In this document: piece by piece, positions 1 to 6,000 of the stretch
Layout: each line of letters begins with the position of its first letter
How positions within the stretch are numbered: position 1 is the first letter of the stretch
Assembly (NCBI GenBank): GCA_021737905.1
Contig: JAIPDA010000081.1
Location: 1-9,229, forward strand
Direction: 5' to 3'
DNA from: Rhodoferax sp.
GTDB taxonomy: Bacteria > Pseudomonadota > Gammaproteobacteria > Burkholderiales > Burkholderiaceae_C
DNA length: 9,229 bases
Notes under the pieces: model-generated
Told to the model about the DNA's origin: nothing
Seen by the model: the letters and a program-made list of their open reading frames with translations, nothing else
Database searches by the model: none
Made by a program: the position numbers and the translations under genes

Positions 1-1349
1 ACTTCCATGGCCTCTTCAACACGCTCGACGGCATGAATCGTCAAGCCTTCGATCGGTTTTTTAGGCGCGTTCGCTTTGGGGACAACGGCCACACTGAAAC
101 CCAGCTTGGCAGCTTCTTTCAGGCGCTCCTGGCCGCGCGGCGCCGGCCGCACCTCGCCGGCCAGACCGACTTCGCCAAAGGCAAAAAAGCCCTTGGGCAA
201 AGGCCGCCCGCGCAAGCTGCTGGTGATGGCCAGCATGACGGCCAGGTCAGCCGCCGGCTCGCTGATGCGCACGCCGCCCACCGCGTTGACAAACACGTCC
301 TGGTCCATGCAAGCGACACCCGCATGGCGGTGCAGCACGGCCAGCAGCATGGCCAGTCGGTCACGGTCCAGGCCCACCGACAGCCGCCGCGGGCTGGGGC
401 CGCCGCTGTCGACCAGCGCCTGAATCTCGACCAGCAGCGGGCGCGTGCCCTCGAGCGTGACCATCACGCAGCTGCCGGGCACCGGCTCGCTGTGCTGGCT
501 CAAAAAAATCGCGCTGGGGTTGCTGACGCCCTTGAGGCCTTTTTCGGTCATCGCAAAAACGCCGATCTCGTTGACCGCGCCGAAGCGGTTCTTGATGGCG
601 CGCACCAGCCGGAAGCTCGAATGCGTGTCGCCTTCAAAGTACAGCACGGTGTCGACCATGTGCTCGAGCACGCGCGGGCCGGCCAGCGCGCCTTCTTTGG
701 TGACATGGCCAACCAACACGATGCACACGCCGCTGGCCTTGGCCGCGCGCGTCAAGTGCGCGGCGCATTCGCGCACCTGCGCCACAGAGCCAGGCGCCGA
801 GGTCAGCTGATCGGAATACACAGTCTGGATCGAGTCGATGACGGCAATCGCCGGTGCGTGTGCGTTCAAGGTGGCGAGGATTTTTTCGAGCTGAATTTCG
901 GCCAGCACCTGGACCTGCGAGCCGTCCAGCCCCAGCCTTCGCGCGCGCAGTGCCACTTGCGCGCCGCTTTCTTCGCCGGTCACGTAGAGCGTCTTCTGCC
1001 CGGCACGTTGCAGTGCGTCCAGCGCCTGCAACAAGAGCGTGGATTTGCCGATGCCAGGGTCGCCGCCTATGAGCACCACGCCGCCTTCAACAATGCCGCC
1101 GCCCAAAACGCGGTCGAGCTCGTCATGGCCGGTGGGCGTGTAAGCCATGTCGGTGGCCTCGATGTCGGCCAGTGCCGTGAGCTCGGAGGCCTTGGCCAGC
1201 GAGGCAAAGCGGTTTTTAACTGGTGATGCGCTTTCGGCCACGCCCTCAATGAGCGTGTTCCAGGCATTGCAGTGCGGGCATTTGCCCAGCCACTTGGGGC
1301 TGGTGCCTCCGCATTCGCTGCAGGTGAAGTTAGTTTTGTCTTTGGCCAT
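1..1349 (-). CDS. radA: DNA repair protein RadA, 3' end cut by window edge
   Basis: RadA (Sms) is a RecA-like ATPase that promotes branch migration of recombination intermediates in the cytoplasm. Reading the minus strand from the ATG at 1349-1347 gives 449 complete codons with no stop before the window edge; family members are about 450-460 residues, so only a few C-terminal codons are missing. Visible in order: an N-terminal C4 zinc finger (C10, C13, C24, C27); a Walker A motif GGDPGIGKST at about residues 95-104; a Walker B-like IAVIDS with D172; the RadA-specific KNRFG motif at 253-257; and a C-terminal Lon-protease-like domain ending in a GEVGLAGEVRPAPRG stretch. The Lon domain lacks a recognisable catalytic serine, as is normal for RadA. 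The gene is divergent from the EamA exporter, 93 bp away. A long plus-strand open frame (33-1226) lies opposite it and is a shadow. Identification is firm. Confidence 0.97.
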   Translation of the reverse strand, partial: MAKDKTNFTCSECGGTSPKWLGKCPHCNAWNTLIEGVAESASPVKNRFASLAKASELTALADIEATDMAYTPTGHDELDRVLGGGIVEGGVVLIGGDPGIGKSTLLLQALDALQRAGQKTLYVTGEESGAQVALRARRLGLDGSQVQVLAEIQLEKILATLNAHAPAIAVIDSIQTVYSDQLTSAPGSVAQVRECAAHLTRAAKASGVCIVLVGHVTKEGALAGPRVLEHMVDTVLYFEGDTHSSFRLVRAIKNRFGAVNEIGVFAMTEKGLKGVSNPSAIFLSQHSEPVPGSCVMVTLEGTRPLLVEIQALVDSGGPSPRRLSVGLDRDRLAMLLAVLHRHAGVACMDQDVFVNAVGGVRISEPAADLAVMLAITSSLRGRPLPKGFFAFGEVGLAGEVRPAPRGQERLKEAAKLGFSVAVVPKANAPKKPIEGLTIHAVERVEEAME

Positions 1350-1363
1350 GCACTGAATATAAC
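1336..1363 (+). promoter_or_regulatory. Candidate sigma-70 promoter for the EamA exporter at 1443
   Basis: TTGTCT at 1336-1341 and TATAAC at 1358-1363 are separated by 16 bp. The -35 hexamer lies inside the first codons of radA. A start near 1370 would give a leader of about 70 bases before the ATG at 1443. This is a motif match by eye only; no Shine-Dalgarno sequence is obvious before that ATG. Confidence 0.35.
1356..1361 (-). promoter_or_regulatory. Candidate -10 element for radA
   Basis: On the minus strand TATATT occupies 1361-1356, only 6 bp before the radA ATG (1349). If used, transcription would begin at or within a base or two of the start codon, giving a leaderless mRNA. No good -35 is seen 16-18 bp upstream. 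The element overlaps the plus-strand -10 candidate, so the two promoters would compete. Weak call. Confidence 0.2.
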
Positions 1364-1442
1364 GGCCGCTGTGCGCCAAGGTGGGCATGGGCGCGGTCAA
1401 TAATGGCTTGGTCTCCTACCGCAGCCGACCCGACCCCACCTT

Positions 1443-2345
1443 ATGTCCCACCCACGCGCCCTGAGCGGCATCGCTTTTGCCACCTTGCTGCTGATCGCGC
1501 TGATGATGGGTGCCAACCACGTGGCCGCCCGCCTGGCTTTCAACAACGGCGTGGATGTCGCCACGGCGGTGGTTTTCCGCAGCTGCGTGACCGTGCTGGT
1601 GCTGGCGGTAATTCTGTGGGTGCAGCGCGTTCCGCTGCATTTCACACCGCGCCACCAACGCATGCTGCCGCTCATCGGCCTCTTGATCGGCGTGCAAAGC
1701 CTGTGTCTTTATTCGTCGGTGGCGCGTCTGCCCGTGGCGCTGGCGCTGCTGGCTTTCAATACTTACCCGATCTGGACGGCGCTGTGGGCCCGCGTGATTT
1801 ACCGGCAGGCACCGGAGCGCGCCCTCTTGCTGGCCATGCCGGTGATTTTGCTAGGGCTGGCGCTGGCGCTGGACGTGCTGGGCGCCGCATCGGGGCTGGG
1901 TGCGTCTCTTCAATGGTCACGCATTGGCGCCGGTGTGGGCTTTGCGCTGGCGGCCGCCTGCACTTTCGGCCTGGCGCTGGTGATCACGCAACACGAAGCT
2001 GCGGACATTGACGGCCGCGTGCGCACCGCCACCACCTTGTCGATGGCCGGTCTGATGGCGCTCTGCCTGGTGGGCGTGCAAGGCGGCTTTCATTTCCCGC
2101 AAGCGGCTATCGGCTGGTGGGGTCTGGCTGCCTTGAGCCTGCTTTACGGCACGGCTTTTACCGTCATGTTCACGCTGCTGCCCAAGCTTGGCGTGGTCGG
2201 CAACTCAGCCATCATGAACGTGGAGCCGGTGTTTGCGCTGGCGTTGGCCTGGCTGCTGCTGGACCAGTCGATTGCGCCTGTGCAGGTGGCCGGCGCACTG
2301 CTGGTGGTCGGTGCCGTGATGGCACTGGGGCTGCGTAAGCGCTGA
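1443..2345 (+). CDS. EamA/DMT-family membrane transporter
   Basis: A 300-residue, strongly hydrophobic protein with about ten predicted transmembrane helices arranged as two EamA halves, the normal architecture of drug/metabolite transporters (RhaT/EamA type) in the inner membrane. Family hallmarks are the early AARLAF-type helix 1 end, the LLAFNTYPIWTALWA segment at the end of the first half, the matching NVEPVFALALAWLLL segment near the C-terminus, and a basic tail (LRKR). These families export amino acids, metabolites or drugs; the substrate cannot be read from sequence. The ATG at 1443 is the only sensible start, since the frame is closed by a TAA at 1401 and no other ATG or GTG lies between. 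It stands alone, divergent from radA and convergent with alr, so it interrupts what I remember as an alr-radA neighbourhood in Burkholderiales. Confidence 0.88.
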   Translation: MSHPRALSGIAFATLLLIALMMGANHVAARLAFNNGVDVATAVVFRSCVTVLVLAVILWVQRVPLHFTPRHQRMLPLIGLLIGVQSLCLYSSVARLPVALALLAFNTYPIWTALWARVIYRQAPERALLLAMPVILLGLALALDVLGAASGLGASLQWSRIGAGVGFALAAACTFGLALVITQHEAADIDGRVRTATTLSMAGLMALCLVGVQGGFHFPQAAIGWWGLAALSLLYGTAFTVMFTLLPKLGVVGNSAIMNVEPVFALALAWLLLDQSIAPVQVAGALLVVGAVMALGLRKR

Positions 2346-2352
2346 GTGCGGG

Positions 2353-2405
2353 GATGGATTCCTGCCCCCGATCAGGTCGAGGGCAGGCTCTGCGCAGGAA
2401 TGACG
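2353..2405. repeat. REP-like intergenic repeat, long left copy
   Basis: The outer end GATGGATTCCTGCC (2353-2366) matches 12 of 14 bases of the inverted element at 2484-2497, and the inner end GGAATGACG (2397-2405) resembles the other end of that element. Inside, two alternative hairpins are possible: TTCCTGC (2359-2365) with GCAGGAA (2394-2400), or CTGCCC (2362-2367) with GGGCAG (2381-2386). Elements of the form TGGATTCC...GGAATGACG are, to my knowledge, dispersed in many betaproteobacterial genomes. It begins 8 bp after the exporter stop codon and may help end transcription, though no T-run follows. Confidence 0.6.
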
Positions 2406-2409
2406 GGCC

Positions 2410-2466
2410 ATTGCAGGAACCCCGCTAATTGCAGGAACCACGCTAATTGCAAGATCGACGCCAATT
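2410..2466. repeat. 18-bp tandem repeat, three units
   Basis: Unit 1 (2410-2427) is ATTGCAGGAACCCCGCTA. Unit 2 (2428-2445) differs from it by one base. Unit 3 (2446-2463) is diverged in its second half, and a partial ATT (2464-2466) follows. The array sits exactly between the two inverted REP-like elements. The period is a multiple of three, so open frames run through it, but none looks like a gene. Confidence 0.85.
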
Positions 2467-2468
2467 TT

Positions 2469-2497
2469 CGTCATCCTCGCGAAGGCGGGGATCCATC
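2469..2497. repeat. REP-like hairpin, short right copy (possible terminator)
   Basis: ATCCTCGC (2473-2480) pairs with GCGGGGAT (2485-2492) around a GAAG loop, an 8-bp stem with one G-U pair. The element is in inverted orientation to the one at 2353-2405. It lies between the convergent ends of the exporter and alr (alr stop at 2516-2518), where a bidirectional transcription stop would be useful. No T-tract follows, so a terminator role is inference. Confidence 0.6.
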
Positions 2498-2515
2498 TTC
2501 GGGCTGCGGGCCTGT

Positions 2516-3607
2516 TCAGGCCGCAAAAGGCACGCGGGCGGCCACGGCGCACATCAGCTCGTAGCTCACGGTGCCTGCGGCTGCGGCCACTTCGTCAATG
2601 GGCAAGACGGCGCCGCTGGCGGAGGTGCCCCAGAGCGTGACTTCGCTGCCGATGCCGGCACTTGGCACGGGACTCAAGTCGACGGTGAGCATGTCCATGC
2701 TGACGCGGCCCAATAGCCGGGTGCGCACCCCGTCCACCAGCACAGGCGCACCGGTGCCGCTGTGGCGCGGGTAGCCGTCGGCATAACCGCAGGCCACCAC
2801 GCCAATGCGCATGGCGCGGTCTGCCGTGAATGTGGCGCCGTAACCCACCGAGTCACCGGTTTCCAGTTGCTGCACAGCGATCAGCTTGGAGCTGAGCGTC
2901 ATGGCCGGCTGCAGCCCCCAGTGACCGGCGCTGTGCTGCGGAAAATCTGCAGCGCTGCCGTAGACCGCGATGCCGGGGCGCACCCAGTCTGAGCGCTCGG
3001 CCAGCGCTTCGGCGTGGCGCAACAGGGCTGCGCTGTTGCTCAAAGTGCGTTCGCCGGGCAGGTCGTGTGTCGCCGCCTCAAAGGCCTGAAACTGCGCGGC
3101 AACGCCGGCCGGCCCGTCGGCATCACTGAAGTGCGTCATGAGCGAAATCTCGTCGACCTGCGGCAGTGCGTTCAGCCGCGTCCAGGCGGCGCGAAAGCGT
3201 TCGGGCTTGAAGCCCAGCCGGTTCATGCCGCTGTTCATTTTGAGGAACACGCGCTGCGGCAACTGCGTTTTGTGGGCAGCCAGCATGTCGATCTGTTCAT
3301 TGCAATGAATGACGTGCCACAGACCTAGGCGCGAACACAACTCGAGGTCGCGCGCTTCAAAAATGCCTTCGAGCAGCAGGATCGGCCCACGCCAGTCCAA
3401 CGCACGCAGGCGCTGCGCCTCGTGGAGATCGAGCAGTGCAAAGCCATCGGCTGCCCGCAAACCTTCGAACACCCGTTCAATGCCGTGGCCGTAAGCGTTG
3501 GCTTTGACAACAGCCCATAGACGCGCGTCGCCGGCGGCCACTTGCAATGCTTGCAAGTTCTGGCGCAGCGCCTCAGTGTGAACAGTTGCCAGAATCGGAC
3601 GGGGCAT
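2516..3607 (-). CDS. alr: Alanine racemase
   Basis: A pyridoxal-phosphate enzyme that interconverts L- and D-alanine in the cytoplasm, supplying D-alanine for peptidoglycan. From the ATG at 3607 the protein is 363 residues, in line with the family (about 355-370). The PLP lysine is K35 in AVVKANAYGHG. K123 and R130 lie in LKMNSGMNRLG, the position of the lysine that is carbamylated in homologues and of the PLP-contacting arginine. Y256 in VGYGATF corresponds to the catalytic tyrosine, and GYADGYPR (from G274) and RVSMDM follow as expected. The open frame extends to a TTG at 3634, but MPRPI at 3607 is the usual family N-terminus, so I chose it; the ribosome site before it is weak. I cannot separate a biosynthetic Alr from a catabolic DadX by sequence alone, but no dadA lies nearby. 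Confidence 0.96.
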   Translation of the reverse strand: MPRPILATVHTEALRQNLQALQVAAGDARLWAVVKANAYGHGIERVFEGLRAADGFALLDLHEAQRLRALDWRGPILLLEGIFEARDLELCSRLGLWHVIHCNEQIDMLAAHKTQLPQRVFLKMNSGMNRLGFKPERFRAAWTRLNALPQVDEISLMTHFSDADGPAGVAAQFQAFEAATHDLPGERTLSNSAALLRHAEALAERSDWVRPGIAVYGSAADFPQHSAGHWGLQPAMTLSSKLIAVQQLETGDSVGYGATFTADRAMRIGVVACGYADGYPRHSGTGAPVLVDGVRTRLLGRVSMDMLTVDLSPVPSAGIGSEVTLWGTSASGAVLPIDEVAAAAGTVSYELMCAVAARVPFAA

Positions 3608-3673
3608 GTGAGAAAACTCAAGGGTAATCACCAAGACCAGGTCGGGGCGACAGTCAAGGTTTTCATTGCAGCC

Positions 3674-3701
3674 ATTTTGGCACCAGCGCGCATGCTATAA
3701 A
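3674..3701 (+). promoter_or_regulatory. Candidate extended -10 promoter for lplT
   Basis: TGCTATAAA (3693-3701) is an extended -10 element (TGn plus TATAAA). A poor -35 (ATTTTG, 3674-3679) precedes it by 16 bp. Transcription from about 3708 would give a leader of about 75 bases that includes a T8 tract (3727-3734) and a C6 tract (3741-3746). On the other strand TTGACT (3657-3652) could be a -35 for alr, but no convincing -10 follows. The rest of the 176-bp alr-lplT gap shows nothing else I can name. Confidence 0.4.
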
Positions 3702-3783
3702 CCCTGACCGCTACGGAGAACTGCTATTTTTTTTCTGCCGCCCCCCTACCTGAAGCTGCCCCGACCGTGATTGCGCCTCATTT

Positions 3784-5064
3784 ATGAAGCGCGGTTTTTA
3801 CACCATCATGGCAGCGCAGTTTTTCAGCTCGCTGGCTGACAACGCCCTGTTTGTGGTGGCTGTGGAGTTGCTGCGCAACAGTGGCGCGCCCCAATGGCAA
3901 CCGGCCGCGCTGGTGCCCATGTTTGCGCTGTTTTACGTGGTGCTGGCGCCCTTTGTGGGCGCTTTGGCTGACGCCCGGCCCAAGGGCCAAGTCATGTTCA
4001 TCAGCAACTCCATCAAGGTGGTGGGTTGCCTGATGATGCTGTTCGGCTCGCACCCGCTGATGGCCTACGCCATCGTGGGCCTGGGCGCTGCCGCTTACTC
4101 GCCTGCCAAGTACGGCATTCTGACCGAGCTGCTGCCTGCCTCACAGTTGGTCAAGGCCAACGGCTGGATCGAGGGCCTGACCATTGCTTCCATCATTTTG
4201 GGTGTGCTGCTGGGCGGCCAGCTGGTGGGCGCCAACATTTCTGCCGCGCTCCTGCAGATCGATATACCCTTTCTCACGACCGGCGTCGATTCCGCTGCTG
4301 AAGCCGCCATCAGCTGCCTGATCTTTGTCTACATACTGGCTGCCTGGTTCAACACGCGCATTCCACGCACCGGCGTCGAAATGCGGCCCATGCCAAGCAA
4401 CAAGCTCGAACTGCTGCCTGACTTCTGGCGCTGCAACACCGCCCTGTGGCGCGACAAGCTGGGCCAGATTTCGCTGGCCACCACCACGCTGTTCTGGGGT
4501 GTGTCGGGTAATTTGCGCTACATCGTGCTGGCCTGGAGCGCTGCCGCCCTGGGCTACAGCACCTCGCAGGCCTCCTCACTGGTGGGCGTGGTGGCCATCG
4601 GCACCGCCGTGGGTGCGGTGCTGGCCTCCATGCGCATGCGGCTGGACCAGGCCACCAGCGTGATGCCGCTGGGCATCGGCATGGGCCTGCTGGTGATCCT
4701 GATGAATTTCATTGACAACGTCTGGGTGGCTGCTCCCTTTCTGATTCTGCTGGGCGGCCTGGGCGGCTTTCTGGTGGTGCCCATGAACGCGCTTTTGCAG
4801 CACCGCGGCCACAACCTGATGGGTGCCGGCCGCTCGATCGCCGTGCAGAACTTCAACGAGCAGGCCTGCATTCTGGCGCTGGGTGGTTTTTACAGCCTGT
4901 CCACCGGCATGGGCCTGTCGGCCTTTGGCGCCATCACCGCCTTTGGCATCGTGGTGGCCGGCTTCATGTGGATCATCCAACGCTGGCACCAAAGCAACTG
5001 CGTGCACCACAAGGAGGAGGTCGAAGACCTGCTCCGCATCGCCCGCAGCGACAAGAGCCACTGA
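3784..5064 (+). CDS. lplT: Lysophospholipid transporter LplT (MFS)
   Basis: LplT is an inner-membrane major-facilitator protein that flips lysophospholipids, notably 2-acyl-glycerophosphoethanolamine, to the cytoplasmic face for reacylation. The 426-residue product is somewhat longer than E. coli LplT (397), mainly in the central loop and C-terminal tail. It carries the family's AQFFSSLADNALF segment at 11-23, with D19 at the position of the conserved acidic residue in helix 1. YSPAKYG at 105-111 is followed by the LVKANGWIEG stretch, and a conserved VPMNALLQHRG and AVQNFNEQ region lies in the second half. The ATG at 3784 is the first in-frame start after a stop at 3751. In E. coli lplT is followed by aas (acyltransferase/acyl-ACP synthetase); here no aas is present and the next gene is an exporter joined by a one-base overlap. 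Confidence 0.93.
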   Translation: MKRGFYTIMAAQFFSSLADNALFVVAVELLRNSGAPQWQPAALVPMFALFYVVLAPFVGALADARPKGQVMFISNSIKVVGCLMMLFGSHPLMAYAIVGLGAAAYSPAKYGILTELLPASQLVKANGWIEGLTIASIILGVLLGGQLVGANISAALLQIDIPFLTTGVDSAAEAAISCLIFVYILAAWFNTRIPRTGVEMRPMPSNKLELLPDFWRCNTALWRDKLGQISLATTTLFWGVSGNLRYIVLAWSAAALGYSTSQASSLVGVVAIGTAVGAVLASMRMRLDQATSVMPLGIGMGLLVILMNFIDNVWVAAPFLILLGGLGGFLVVPMNALLQHRGHNLMGAGRSIAVQNFNEQACILALGGFYSLSTGMGLSAFGAITAFGIVVAGFMWIIQRWHQSNCVHHKEEVEDLLRIARSDKSH

Positions 5065-5975
5065 TGCAGCCAACTCAGGCTGGCGCCAGCCGCCCCACGC
5101 TGGCCGTGCTGGCACTGGTGCTCAATGCGCTGGTCTGGGGTATTTCATGGTGGCCTTTGCGCGAGCTTCAGGCCAAGGGCCTGCATCCGCTGTGGTCAAC
5201 GGTGATGATTTACCTGGTAGCGGCCATTGGCGTGTGGGTATGGAAGCCGCAGGCCTGGCGCGGCTTGCTGCAACACCGCGGCCTCTTGCTGCTGCTGGTG
5301 GCTTCGGGCCTGACAAACGTCGGCTTCAATTGGGCCGTGACAGTGGGCGATGTGGTGCGCGTGGTGCTGCTGTTTTACCTGATGCCCGCCTGGTCGGTGC
5401 TCATCGCCTGGCTGCTGCTCAATGAAAAGCCCACCGCAGGCTCGCTTTTTCGTCTGGCGTTGGCACTGGCCGGCGTGGTGATTGTGCTGAAGTCACCCGG
5501 CTCGCCGTGGCCGGTGCCGGCCAGCATCGCTGACTGGCTGGCACTGATGGGCGGCCTGGCTTTTGCGCTCACCAATGTGTTGCTGCGCAAGCACGGTCAG
5601 ACGCCCGCCGAATCGCGCATGCTGGCCATGTTCGCCGGTGGCGCCATCATGGCCGGTGCCGCAGCCTGGGCCGGCATGAGCGCGCAAATTGTGCCGGCAC
5701 CGGCCTTTGCGCCGGCCGGCGTACCGGCGGCCCTGGGCCTGTGCCTGGCCTTTCTGTTGGGCAACATGGCGCTGCAATACGGCGCGGCGCGGCTGGCCGC
5801 CAGCACCACGGCGCTGGTCATGCTGACCGAGATTTTGTTTGCCAGCGCTTCGTCGGCCTGGCTGGATGCGGCCGAGTTCAGCACCCGCACACTGGCCGGC
5901 GGCGGCCTGATTGTGCTGGCCGCCCTGCTGGCGGCTCTGGCCCCTGAAGCAAGCGCTAAAAAACCGGCGTCTTAA
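5064..5975 (+). CDS. EamA/DMT-family membrane transporter, coupled to lplT
   Basis: A 303-residue polytopic membrane protein with two EamA halves and about ten transmembrane segments. The LMPAWSVLIAWLLLNEKPT segment ends the first half, and TEILFASASSAWLD closes the matching helix of the second half. An uncharged, Ala-rich N-terminus precedes a NALVWGISWWPLRELQ helix. The open frame extends upstream to 4968, but the ATG at 5064-5066 overlaps the lplT stop (5062-5064) as TGATG, the pattern of translational coupling. Starting there removes a charged extension foreign to the family. An AAGAG lies about 8 bases before it. It differs clearly from the other EamA protein in the window, so it is not a recent tandem copy. 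The substrate is unknown; co-transcription with lplT is inferred from the overlap. Confidence 0.88.
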   Translation: MQPTQAGASRPTLAVLALVLNALVWGISWWPLRELQAKGLHPLWSTVMIYLVAAIGVWVWKPQAWRGLLQHRGLLLLLVASGLTNVGFNWAVTVGDVVRVVLLFYLMPAWSVLIAWLLLNEKPTAGSLFRLALALAGVVIVLKSPGSPWPVPASIADWLALMGGLAFALTNVLLRKHGQTPAESRMLAMFAGGAIMAGAAAWAGMSAQIVPAPAFAPAGVPAALGLCLAFLLGNMALQYGAARLAASTTALVMLTEILFASASSAWLDAAEFSTRTLAGGGLIVLAALLAALAPEASAKKPAS

Positions 5976-6000
5976 ACGCTGAGCGCCACGCTATCGCCGG
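5964..6000. terminator. Weak hairpin over the convergent stop codons
   Basis: CCGGCG (5964-5969) can pair with CGCCGG (5995-6000), with a small nested CGCT/AGCG stem (5977-5985). It straddles the convergent stop codons at 5972-5975. There is no T-tract on the plus strand; on the minus strand a run of T (complement of 5958-5963) follows the stem, so it may act for the kinase operon. Speculative. Confidence 0.25.

Noticed and set aside
33..1226. Long plus-strand open frame (397 codons) opposite radA
   Set aside because: The product is His/Arg/Ala-rich low-information sequence with no domain, and the opposite strand is unmistakable RadA. High GC creates long antisense frames.
2346..2564. Open frame through the tandem repeat, with a periodic NCRN-like translation
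   Set aside because: The periodicity follows from the 18-bp DNA repeat. There is no ribosome site, and it runs into the 3' end of alr on the other strand.
3608..3634. Nine-codon upstream extension of alr to a TTG start
   Set aside because: The MPRPI N-terminus at 3607 is the usual one for the family, and ATG is favoured over TTG.
3678..3695. Sigma-54-like TTGGCAC sequence upstream of lplT
   Set aside because: The GC of the -12 box is not at the required ten-base spacing from GG.
4968..5063. 32-codon upstream extension of the second exporter
   Set aside because: It lies wholly inside lplT, is charged and unlike EamA N-termini; the TGATG overlap gives a better start.
4576..5115. Minus-strand open frame (179 codons) opposite lplT
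   Set aside because: The His/Gln/Ala-rich translation is antisense to a conserved transporter.
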